NCBI RefSeq assembly: GCF_016862955.1
Contig: NZ_BONY01000070.1
Span: forward strand, 1 to 48,579
Reading direction: 5' to 3'
Origin: Rhizocola hellebori
Lineage (GTDB): Bacteria; Actinomycetota; Actinomycetes; Mycobacteriales; Micromonosporaceae
Length of the DNA: 48,579 nt
Shown here piece after piece: positions 7,294 through 14,489 of this stretch (the first letter of the stretch is position 1; every line of letters starts with the position of its first letter). The notes beneath the pieces are model-generated. The model did not search any database. It was not told the origin of the DNA and was given only the letters and a program-made list of their open reading frames with translations. The position numbers and the translations under genes were made by a program.

Positions 7294-7647
7294 CTTCAGG
7301 ATTCGCGCCTTCTCTTGCGCGAACTCCTCGTCGCTTAACTTTCCGCGATCGTGCAGGTCGGAGAGCACCTTCAGATCCCGCGACGTGTCGGATGGGGTGT
7401 ATTTCTGGACAAATTCCTTGTTGGCTTGGTCGATACGTTCCCGCTCGTCCTTGGTCGCCCCGGCCGGACGGAAGATCAAATAGATCAGCGTGCCGAAGAA
7501 GGGCACCAGGACCACACAGATGATCCAGAGGGCCTTCAGCCAGCCCGGGAGATCGTCACGCCGGAAGATGTCGACGATGGCGAAGCCCCAGACCAGCAAA
7601 AGCGGAATGAATATCAGAAGCAGCCAGAACACATCCCAAAAATCCAT
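7291..7647 (-). CDS. PLDc_N-SHOCT domain small membrane protein
   Basis: The protein has 118 residues. Two transmembrane segments (about 3-26 and 40-61) with the DDLPGWLKALWIICVVLVP pattern match the PLDc_N module otherwise found before cardiolipin synthase catalytic domains; no catalytic domain follows. The C-terminus (LKVLSDLHDRGKLSDEEFAQEKARIL) is a SHOCT motif, a short helical oligomerisation module. It is an inner-membrane protein of unknown function. It lies nine bases downstream of the 1113-residue membrane protein and ends just before the FHA gene, so all three may belong to one unit. The ATG at 7647 lacks a clear ribosome site. Confidence 0.85.
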   Translation of the reverse strand: MDFWDVFWLLLIFIPLLLVWGFAIVDIFRRDDLPGWLKALWIICVVLVPFFGTLIYLIFRPAGATKDERERIDQANKEFVQKYTPSDTSRDLKVLSDLHDRGKLSDEEFAQEKARILK

Positions 7648-7656
7648 AACATGATT

Positions 7657-10600
7657 TCAGCTCATTCTGGACACTGTGTCTCGCAATCGCCCCAAATCGC
7701 GCAGCCGGCGTTCGTAGGTAATCGCCAATCCGACTAGGAGGAGGCCGCCAACGCCGAGCGGCGCCCACGCGGGGACCAGCTGCCAGATCAGGACCAGTTC
7801 ATGCGCAGCCACCGCGAGCAGGGTCAGCCCGCCCAGGACGACGGGCGCCTGCTTGCGCCAGACCGCCCCCACCACCACGACGACCAGCGCACCCGTCCCG
7901 AGCAGAAGCCGCCGCAGCGGGGTGGGATCGATGAGGACGGCGGCCAGGCTCGGCAGGAGCGCCGCGGCAAGAGCCGGCCCGTAAGCGGTCCAGCTCGACA
8001 GCTCGCGCCGCTTCCGCGCAGCGAGCGTCCCGGCGGCCACCGCGAGCAGGGCGATCGGAATCGTGTACGCCTCCAGGGTCCCCACGTCCGCGGCTCGCAA
8101 CAGGACGATCCAGGCGACGGCCTCCAACCCGGCGGCCACCGCGGCCCGCGGCACGAGGTTGCGCTTGAGTGCCGTCAGCGCGATCGCGACACCCCACAGC
8201 GCCAGCACCCCGGCGGCGGGCCGGGGCTCCTGCAGGCACAACGCCAGCGCCACGAGCGCGGTCGCATGGGCTGCCGCCTCCACCGGCTTGCCCCACTCCC
8301 GCACCAGCGGGGTGAAGGCAACCACTAGTAGTAATAGGGCCACGGCCAGTACCAGATAGGCGGTCAGTTCCGGGTCGAAGTCAGCGGCCTGGCCGATCGC
8401 CACGGCGAGCAGCACCTTGGCCACAGCGCCGGCGAGCCAGGCGGCCAGCCGGATCTCCCCTGCCTTCGACCCGATCGCGATGGACGCCATGGTGACCGAA
8501 ACGGCGGCGAGCCCGGCGATCGTCGACCATTCCTGAGCGAGTGTTCCGGCGAGCCCCGGCAGCACCAGCAGTGCGCCCACGATGGCGAGCACCGGGTCGA
8601 TGCCGCCCCGGTCGCTGTCCGCCGCGCGGCTGCGCAGACACGCCACGGCCAGCATGGCGAGCCCGCCGAGGAGGGTGACCGCGGGAATGACCGGCCACTG
8701 CACCTCGAGCACGGCAAGCCACAACAGCCCGGGGACAAGCGCGGCGAAGGCGGTCAGGCGAACCGAGCGGGTCAACGCCAGCGGGACGAGCAACACCGTC
8801 AGCGCCACCGCGTCGGTCAACCTGACCTGCGCCACCGGCGGGTTGTCCTGCCAGATCCTGGTTACCTGCTGGAACGGGTCGAACAGGACCGACACCCAGC
8901 TCTTGCCCGTCCACAGCACGGTGATCAGAGCCGGCAGCAGGGGCGTCCAGCGGACCCATTTCCAGGCGCACTTCGTACCCACCAAAGCCATCGCCACCGC
9001 AGCACCAGCGGAATAGATAGCCTGCGACTCGCCGTCGGGCAGCGCGGGCCACAGCGGATAAAGCGCCACGACCAGGCAGGCGACCACATGGTAGCCGCGG
9101 AACTGGCGGCCCACGCCCAGCAGCGGAAGCGCCACCACGATCAGCAGCAGCAGCCGCCACGAGGTCACCCGCTCACCGTCGAAGGCGGCCACCGTGGTGA
9201 AGGCGAGCAGCGGCAGCAGCAGATCGGCGACTCCGGCGCAGACCCCGGCCAGCTCGTAACGTCCATCGATGGTGACACCCGGGCGCAGCATGTTGCGCGG
9301 CGCGACCGACGAGGTGGCCAGGGCGAGCACCACCACGACCGTCATCACGATCATCGACTGCATCGGGGTGCCTTGCGCGGCAAGCAAAGCATGGGTGGCA
9401 AGGAAGAGCGCCGCCAGACCCTTGACGATGAGCCCGAGCCGGCCCGGCACGATGAGCGCCCACACCACGAGCCCGGTGGCGACGAGCAGGTCGGCCGTTG
9501 GCGCGGCCCAGACGCTGATCATCGGCCAGCCCGGAAGGGCTAGCGCCAGCGCGACCAGACCGCTGACGACCACGAACTTGCGCACCCGTCCCCGCGAGGC
9601 CAGCGCCCCCGCCGCGGTCAGCAGGGCCAGCGAAACCGGCAACTCCCAGATGTAGGGCCGCTGCAGCGATTCCGGATCGGCGTGCCACCAAGGCGTGGCG
9701 TCCCAGACCGAGACCGCGCCGAACGCGGTGGCCCAGAACGCGGCGACCGCGGCCGGTGCCAGGAAAGCGATTCCGGCACCCCAGCGGGCGCCTGTCGCAA
9801 ACTGGCTGGAGAAGCGCTGCGCGCCGAACCAGGCCAGCAACGCCACCAGAACGACCACCAGAGAACACGCGACGAGGAGCCGCCAGTCGTGCAATTGCTT
9901 CGCCAGTGGCCGAACTATCCCTGCCACCACGGCGATCGGCACCGTCGCCCCGGCGATCAAACGGTGCGCGCTGGTGCCGCCGACCCAGGCGCCGGCGGCG
10001 AAAACCAGTGCCACCGCTAGCAGTACGGCCGACGAACGGAGGCTGCCCACGAAAGCCCACTCATCGATAGCGAACATCAGGGCGACAAGCAGCGCCAGCC
10101 CGTGGAAGAGCCAGCCGAGCACGGCGAAGAACAGCGGCTTGAGCCGTCGCCACAGAACCAGCGCGTCAAGCCCGGCCACGGACACGAACACCAGCGACCA
10201 GACGTCCGCGCCCGCCGTGGATTCGGCAAAGTACAGCGGCAGCACCGGCTGCGCCACGGTCAGCGCGATGAACCTCGGGCCGTTCAGGTCGAACAGCTTC
10301 GCGTAGCCGTAACCGATCGCGGCCGTTATGGCGCAGACCGTCCCCGCGTAGAAGCTGCCGTCCCAGGTCTCCTTGACGCCGCCGAGGTTGACGAACCAGG
10401 CCGCGTAGCCGTCCAGCAGCAAGAGGAACATACCAAGCGCGGCAAAGGTTTCCGCCGTCGCCTTCAGACCGCGCAAGCGCACCAGCGGCGGCACCACCAG
10501 CGTTGTCAAAGTCACCGCGCCCAGGATCACCGCCCGGCCGACCACGCCATAGCTGTTCCAGGCCACGAAGGTGAAGACCAGCGCGGCGATGCCGAGCAGC

Positions 10601-10998
10601 AGACCGCCCAGCACGAAAAGCAGATTCTGCACCGTCCTCGGGGCCGCCTCGGGGCGCGGGGCGGCCACCGGCACCGTCGTCACGGCCGGCGGCGTGTCCA
10701 GCTGCACGGTCGGCAGCGACGAGGACGACTTCTCCTTCGCCACCGACATCCGCACCAGCGTGGCGTAGGACTCCCGTTGCCGCCGCAGCTCCGCCAGCTG
10801 CGCGACCAACCCGTCGTAGGCCTGCTTGGCCGCGTCCACCTGCGCGCGCAGATCCAGGATCTGATGATCCAACGTGATCACCGCTGCCGCGTTGGGATCC
10901 GGCGCCCTCCCACAGCCCGGGCAAGAGTGCTCAAGCGTGGTCAGCGTGTGACACACCGGGCAGGGATAGGCCGACTCCTCAGTCATGAGCGACAGCAT
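7657..10998 (-). CDS. Large polytopic membrane protein with N-terminal zinc ribbon
   Basis: The protein has 1113 residues. The N-terminus has a double CxxC zinc ribbon (YPCPVC, then SCPGC), followed by a helical, probably coiled-coil stretch (about 45-85, QILDLRAQVDAAKQ) and an acidic/Ser linker. From about residue 125 to the C-terminus it is almost wholly hydrophobic, with roughly 30 membrane segments and repeated Ala/Leu/Val-rich helices. The C-terminal tail is short and basic. The architecture resembles the actinobacterial family called SCO7613 C-terminal domain membrane proteins; no enzymatic motif is visible and the function is unknown. AAGG six bases before the ATG at 10998 supports that start; ATG 10986 is an alternative. 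It is a possible scaffold or transporter working with the FHA and PLDc_N-SHOCT genes downstream. Confidence 0.8.
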   Translation of the reverse strand: MLSLMTEESAYPCPVCHTLTTLEHSCPGCGRAPDPNAAAVITLDHQILDLRAQVDAAKQAYDGLVAQLAELRRQRESYATLVRMSVAKEKSSSSLPTVQLDTPPAVTTVPVAAPRPEAAPRTVQNLLFVLGGLLLGIAALVFTFVAWNSYGVVGRAVILGAVTLTTLVVPPLVRLRGLKATAETFAALGMFLLLLDGYAAWFVNLGGVKETWDGSFYAGTVCAITAAIGYGYAKLFDLNGPRFIALTVAQPVLPLYFAESTAGADVWSLVFVSVAGLDALVLWRRLKPLFFAVLGWLFHGLALLVALMFAIDEWAFVGSLRSSAVLLAVALVFAAGAWVGGTSAHRLIAGATVPIAVVAGIVRPLAKQLHDWRLLVACSLVVVLVALLAWFGAQRFSSQFATGARWGAGIAFLAPAAVAAFWATAFGAVSVWDATPWWHADPESLQRPYIWELPVSLALLTAAGALASRGRVRKFVVVSGLVALALALPGWPMISVWAAPTADLLVATGLVVWALIVPGRLGLIVKGLAALFLATHALLAAQGTPMQSMIVMTVVVVLALATSSVAPRNMLRPGVTIDGRYELAGVCAGVADLLLPLLAFTTVAAFDGERVTSWRLLLLIVVALPLLGVGRQFRGYHVVACLVVALYPLWPALPDGESQAIYSAGAAVAMALVGTKCAWKWVRWTPLLPALITVLWTGKSWVSVLFDPFQQVTRIWQDNPPVAQVRLTDAVALTVLLVPLALTRSVRLTAFAALVPGLLWLAVLEVQWPVIPAVTLLGGLAMLAVACLRSRAADSDRGGIDPVLAIVGALLVLPGLAGTLAQEWSTIAGLAAVSVTMASIAIGSKAGEIRLAAWLAGAVAKVLLAVAIGQAADFDPELTAYLVLAVALLLLVVAFTPLVREWGKPVEAAAHATALVALALCLQEPRPAAGVLALWGVAIALTALKRNLVPRAAVAAGLEAVAWIVLLRAADVGTLEAYTIPIALLAVAAGTLAARKRRELSSWTAYGPALAAALLPSLAAVLIDPTPLRRLLLGTGALVVVVVGAVWRKQAPVVLGGLTLLAVAAHELVLIWQLVPAWAPLGVGGLLLVGLAITYERRLRDLGRLRDTVSRMS

Positions 10999-11067
10999 GC
11001 CGCAGCCTTGGATCTCGCACTATCCGGCAATGTACTCATTGCGCCTGTGCGGGCGTACTCAGTCGCG

Positions 11068-11073
11068 TAGCCT
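11068..11073 (+). promoter_or_regulatory. -10 box TAGCCT before the DUF308 gene
   Basis: TAGCCT is followed by eight bases and the ATG at 11082, with no ribosome site between. This is consistent with a leaderless transcript divergent from the large membrane protein gene. Confidence 0.45.
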
Positions 11074-11081
11074 GCTAATTA

Positions 11082-11603
11082 ATGATCATCGGCGGTCTGG
11101 TGTCCATTATTACTGGCCTGATCATGGTGCTATGGCCGGGTAAGACCCTGCTGTTCGTCGCCATCCTGATCGGCGTGTGGCTGCTCATCGCCGGCATCAT
11201 CCGCATAGTTCAGTCCGTCATCCGCCGGGATCTGCCCCGCCGCCGCCGCGTCCTGCTCGGCATCGCCGGACTGCTCTACGTCATCGTCGCCGCGGTATGC
11301 CTGGGCGACGCCTTCCGCTCGCTGACCCTGCTCACCCTCGTCATCGGTCTGGTGTGGACAATCGGCGGCGTGGCCGAGGTCGCCGCCGGCTTCCCCAAAT
11401 TCTGGCCGACGCTGCTGGGCCTGCTCAGCATCGCCATCGGCATCACGGTCTTTCTCTGGCCAGAGCCCACCCTCACCCTCATGGCCACCGTCATCGGCAT
11501 CTGGCTGATCGTCATAGGCGTGATCCAGCTGGTCCTATTCCTCACCACCCGCCTCCGCCGCCGCAAGCCCCCAGCGATCCCGAGCGCCCGCACCGCCCAA
11601 TAA
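11082..11603 (+). CDS. DUF308/HdeD-like membrane protein
   Basis: This 173-residue integral membrane protein has about six hydrophobic helices arranged as repeated pairs. Each repeat begins GL(V/L)xIxxGxxxxxWPxxT, for example near residues 5-23 (VSIITGLIMVLWPGKT) and 113-130 (LLSIAIGITVFLWPEPT), the hallmark of DUF308/HdeD proteins. The tail is basic (RLRRRK) and ends in a short Pro-rich extension. HdeD is linked to acid stress in enteric bacteria, but actinobacterial members have no assigned role. It is single, divergent from the zinc-ribbon membrane protein and followed by a 395-bp gene-free stretch with a dispersed repeat. Confidence 0.85.
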   Translation: MIIGGLVSIITGLIMVLWPGKTLLFVAILIGVWLLIAGIIRIVQSVIRRDLPRRRRVLLGIAGLLYVIVAAVCLGDAFRSLTLLTLVIGLVWTIGGVAEVAAGFPKFWPTLLGLLSIAIGITVFLWPEPTLTLMATVIGIWLIVIGVIQLVLFLTTRLRRRKPPAIPSARTAQ

Positions 11604-11607
11604 CCAA

Positions 11608-11690
11608 ATTCCTTTGCGCCGCCACGTCGTGGTCCCTCGCCGCACCTCCCGGGCGGCAACGCCACGCCCGTGCTTGGCCACCCCCGACGG
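11608..11690 (+). repeat. Dispersed intergenic repeat, copy A
   Basis: It begins TTCCTTT five bases after the DUF308 stop and aligns along about 83 bp with 48154-48236. The shared core includes CGCCGC, GTCGTGGTC, CGCCGCA, CTCCCG, GCGGCAACG and a final CACCCCC. By eye about 46 of the first 54 positions agree, with one gap. Both copies directly follow a plus-strand stop codon. Confidence 0.65.
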
Positions 11691-11934
11691 CTGCGCCGCC
11701 GACCCCGCAGGTGCTAGATCACCCCAAGCCCTCCCAGCGACGCCCGTGCCGTCTAGTGCGCGCGGCCTTGTCGCGGGCGTGCGCCGCTCCCCACCGCGCA
11801 GGTATGACCATTGCTTGCGCCGCACCACGAACCCCCACCCCACCTGGTCGTGGTCACCCTCCCACGCCACATCCGCGCTTCCCGGGACCAGGAGGCGGGA
11901 GCGTTCGGCGGCAGGTGGAAATTTTTGGTGGAGT

Positions 11935-11961
11935 TGTCCGCAACGGGGTCGGCGGTTCGTC
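11935..11961 (+). promoter_or_regulatory. Candidate ECF-type promoter for the DGPF-sigma operon
   Basis: TGTCCG (11935-11940) and CGTC (11958-11961) are 17 bp apart. ECF42-group sigma factors are reported to read TGTCGA at -35 with a CG(A/T)C -10, so this is a partial match consistent with autoregulation. A housekeeping-like TAGGTT (11964-11969) overlaps the same region. Confidence 0.4.
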
Positions 11962-11998
11962 ACTAGGTTGAGATGCATCGCCGACGAAGAGGGCTGAC

Positions 11999-12334
11999 AT
12001 GAAATACCTGATGTTTGTTTGCACCGATACCGAGCCGGATACCGACACGGAGAACGAACCCGACATCGACGTGTGGGTTGCCGAGAACGATGCCTCCGGT
12101 AGGCGACTCCAGGGGATGGTGCTCGCGCCGAAGTCGAGCGCCACCACCGTTCGGGTGCGCAACGGGAAGTTGCTGGTGTCAGACGGGCCGTTTGCGGAGA
12201 CCAAGGAGGTCATTGTGGGCTTTGACCTGCTGCAGTGCGCGGACCTGGACGAGGCGATCGAGGTGGCGCGGGCACACCCGATGGCACGTGGGGGGCGGAT
12301 AGAGATTCGCCCGCTCGCTGACTTCGAGCAGTGA
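11999..12334 (+). CDS. DGPF (YCII-related) domain protein
   Basis: This 111-residue protein has the signature DGPFAETKEVIVGFDLL near residues 61-77. An N-terminal MKYLMF strand and a C-terminal stretch (EIRPLADFEQ) are characteristic of DGPF/YCII proteins with a dimeric ferredoxin-like fold. Members are coded next to ECF41/ECF42-type sigma factors, but their biochemical role is unsettled. The acidic insert DTEPDTDTENEPDIDV (residues 11-26) is longer than usual. The ATG at 11999 follows GAGGGCTGAC. The gene overlaps the sigma factor start by four bases (GTGA), giving a two-gene operon. Confidence 0.9.
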   Translation: MKYLMFVCTDTEPDTDTENEPDIDVWVAENDASGRRLQGMVLAPKSSATTVRVRNGKLLVSDGPFAETKEVIVGFDLLQCADLDEAIEVARAHPMARGGRIEIRPLADFEQ

Positions 12335-13569
12335 CAGCTGAAGCAGCAGCGACAGCCGAAGCGGTCGCGGCCGCGGCGGCTGAGTCGTATCCGCGGATTG
12401 TCGGGGCGCTGATCCGGGTCACCCACGATTGGACTCTGGCCGAGGACTGCGCGCAGGAGGCGCTGACCCTTGCCTTGGAGCGGTGGCCGGCCGATGGCGT
12501 ACCCGACAATCCGGGTGGCTGGCTGATGACGGTCGCCCGCAACCGGGCCATCGATCTGCTGCGCCGGGCCAGCGTGGAACAGCGCAAGCTGCGCGAGCTG
12601 GCGGTCCTCGCGTTGACGTCGGAGCCCAATCCGGCTGAGCCGCAGGCGGAAACGTCGGAGGTGGGCGACGACCGGTTGCGGCTCATCTTCACGTGCTGCC
12701 ATCCGGCGCTGCCGCTTGAGGCACGGGTCGCGCTCACCCTGCGCACGGTTTGCGCCGTGCCCACGGCCGATATCGCCAACGCTTTCCTCGTCAGCGAGTC
12801 GACGATGACGCGGCGGCTGACCCGGGCCAAGACGAAGATCGCGGACGCCGGGATCCCCTACCGGGTCCCGGGTGGCCGCGCGCTTGGCGAGCGGCTGCCC
12901 GGCGTGCTCACGGTGCTGTACCTGCTGTTTACCAACGGCTACAACGCCAATGGTGAGCCGGCCTTCGCCGACGAGGCGATCCGGTTGGCCCGCCTGCTCA
13001 AAGAGCTGATGCCGGGGCAACCTGAAGTGCCGGAGCTGCTGGCGCTGTTCCTGTTCCAGCATTCGCGGCGGGAAGCCCGGCGCGACGCGGAAGGCCGGCT
13101 GCTCACCTTGGACAAACAGGACCGTTCCCGCTGGGACCACGCCTCGATTCGGGAAGCCGCGGCGATTCTGGAAGGGACCCCGCGGTCAGATGGCCCCTAC
13201 GCCCTGCAAGCCCGCATCGCCGCCTGCCACGCCACGGCCGAGTCCGCGAGCGCGACCGACTGGCAGGAGATCGCGAGCTGCTACGACCGGCTGGCCAAGA
13301 CCTACCCGTCACCGGTGATCGAGCTGAATCGCGCTGTGGCGCACGGCTACGCGCACGGTCCCGAGGTCGGGCTGGCGCTGCTGGCACAGGCGCGCGCGGG
13401 TGGGGCGCTCGACGACTATCCACACGCGGTCGCCGCGGAAGCGGACCTCACCGCCCGCCAAGGCGACCGTGACCGTGCCGCCGTCCTGTTCCGGCGGGCC
13501 GCCGCGGTGGCGCACAGCGAATCCGAACGTCGCGCCCTGCTCGAGCGGGCTGACGAAAACGCCGGCTGA
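12331..13569 (+). CDS. ECF42-type RNA polymerase sigma factor with long C-terminal extension
   Basis: The protein has 412 residues. Region 2 spans about 18-85 (AEDCAQEALTLALERW, AIDLLRR) and region 4 about 115-175 (ALTLRTVCAVPTADIANAFLVSESTMTRRLTRAKTKI). A C-terminal extension of more than 200 residues is helical and TPR-like (AHGYAHGPEVGLALLAQ, RAAAVAHSESERRALLERA). This is the architecture of ECF42 factors, in which the extension replaces an anti-sigma factor. The unusually long Ala-rich N-terminus may be unstructured, and a later start is possible. The GTG at 12331 overlaps the DGPF stop. The sigma factor likely drives its own operon from the box at 11935. The C-terminal FGGxxR-like details were not checked. 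Confidence 0.9.
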   Translation: MTAEAAATAEAVAAAAAESYPRIVGALIRVTHDWTLAEDCAQEALTLALERWPADGVPDNPGGWLMTVARNRAIDLLRRASVEQRKLRELAVLALTSEPNPAEPQAETSEVGDDRLRLIFTCCHPALPLEARVALTLRTVCAVPTADIANAFLVSESTMTRRLTRAKTKIADAGIPYRVPGGRALGERLPGVLTVLYLLFTNGYNANGEPAFADEAIRLARLLKELMPGQPEVPELLALFLFQHSRREARRDAEGRLLTLDKQDRSRWDHASIREAAAILEGTPRSDGPYALQARIAACHATAESASATDWQEIASCYDRLAKTYPSPVIELNRAVAHGYAHGPEVGLALLAQARAGGALDDYPHAVAAEADLTARQGDRDRAAVLFRRAAAVAHSESERRALLERADENAG

Positions 13570-13575
13570 AAGGGC

Positions 13576-14400
13576 TCAAAGTCCCACGGAGGCAAGGTAA
13601 TCGCGGGACGCGGTGTAGGCGGCGCTCACGCGATGGCGGACGGCGGCGGTGTTGCGGTAGGCCCAAGGACTTTCGTCGCCCTCGTCACCGCCGGGCAGCA
13701 GGTGGACGCGAACACCGGGTGGGGCGGCTTCCAGCTCCCAGCCGAAGCGGGCGCGGCGGGCCAGCTCCAGCGCGACGGTTGCGGCTTCCCAGGGCCGCTG
13801 GGGTGGACTCAGTGGCTTGTCCATGCGGCCGACCTGCAGCACATAGATTTCGGTCGCACCAAGGTCGACAGCGCGGCCGACCGGCGACGGGCGCACGATG
13901 GAGCCATCAATGAAATGCTCGCCGTCGATGGCAATGGGTGGCAGCAGGCCGGGGATCGCGGCGGCGGCGATGACGGCGGGAAGCACCGGACCGGTGGCGA
14001 ACCAGTGCTCCGCGGAGCGTTCGATGCTCGCGGCAATGAGGTGCAACGGGACCTTGAGGTCGGCGAAGGTGAGATTCTTGCCCAGGTGACGCTCGAGCAT
14101 GCGCTGCAGCGGGGCCGGGCTGTGCAGGTGGGTGCGGGTGGCGAAGCGCCGCATCTGGCGCGGCACCGAGTCGCCGTAGACCTCGCTCATCTCGGGGCTG
14201 GCCCAAAGCCGGACAAGGTCGTCGATGACGGAAGGATTGGGGTCGACCGCCACCATGGCCGCGTTGATGGCCCCGATCGAGGTGCCGATGAGGACATCGG
14301 GGCGGATCTGCGCCCGGAAGAGGGCACGCAGCATGCCGACCTCAACCGCGCCGAGGACGCCACCGCCGCCCAATACGAACCCTACGGGTCCATTCCCCAC
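13576..14400 (-). CDS. Patatin-like phospholipase (RssA/YchK type)
   Basis: This 274-residue predicted lipid acyl hydrolase carries all three patatin signatures. These are the oxyanion glycine loop GGGGVLGAVEVG (11-22), nucleophile Ser41 in GTSIG, and the catalytic Asp165 in IDGS. There is no signal peptide or membrane segment, so it acts in the cytosol or on the inner face of the membrane. The start is GTG 14400. TAGAGT six bases upstream on the minus strand suggests a leaderless message, and no Shine-Dalgarno sequence is visible. It converges with the sigma factor gene, whose stop is only six bases away, and lies downstream of the chitinase terminator. Physiological substrate unknown. Confidence 0.88.
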   Translation of the reverse strand: MGNGPVGFVLGGGGVLGAVEVGMLRALFRAQIRPDVLIGTSIGAINAAMVAVDPNPSVIDDLVRLWASPEMSEVYGDSVPRQMRRFATRTHLHSPAPLQRMLERHLGKNLTFADLKVPLHLIAASIERSAEHWFATGPVLPAVIAAAAIPGLLPPIAIDGEHFIDGSIVRPSPVGRAVDLGATEIYVLQVGRMDKPLSPPQRPWEAATVALELARRARFGWELEAAPPGVRVHLLPGGDEGDESPWAYRNTAAVRHRVSAAYTASRDYLASVGL

Positions 14401-14406
14401 CCGCTA

Positions 14407-14412
14407 ACTCTA
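14407..14412 (-). promoter_or_regulatory. -10 box TAGAGT of leaderless patatin gene
   Basis: On the minus strand TAGAGT is followed by six bases and the GTG at 14400. It fits the recurrent TAGNNT leaderless pattern of this window. Confidence 0.45.
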
Positions 14413-14452
14413 AGTTATCGACGCAACCGACCTATCGCTTTCCACGCCCGGG

Positions 14453-14485
14453 GCGGGGGACCGCCCCCAAAGGACGGTCCCCCGC
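14453..14485 (-). terminator. Terminator hairpin after the chitinase gene
   Basis: GCGGGGGACCG (14453-14463) and CGGTCCCCCGC (14475-14485) form a perfect 11-bp stem with an 11-nt loop. It starts four bases past the chitinase stop on the minus strand and separates it from the patatin gene. Confidence 0.75.
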
Positions 14486-14489
14486 TGCC

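Larger units (their letters stand above)
11604..11998. other. Gene-free region with repeat and ECF promoter
   Basis: This is 395 bp without a credible gene. It holds an 83-bp repeat (11608-11690) matching the far end of the window. Two loosely similar segments follow, each containing GCGCCGC and CGCAGGT (near 11691-11711 and 11781-11804). A GTCGTGGTC motif recurs at 11848. The last 65 bp carry a possible ECF promoter. Open frames crossing it have no ribosome site and no recognisable domain. Confidence 0.7.

Noticed and set aside
11177-11971. A 264-codon frame crossing the DUF308 gene into the intergenic repeat
   Set aside because: Pro/Arg/His-rich translation, start inside DUF308, no ribosome site; the region is better explained as non-coding with a repeat.
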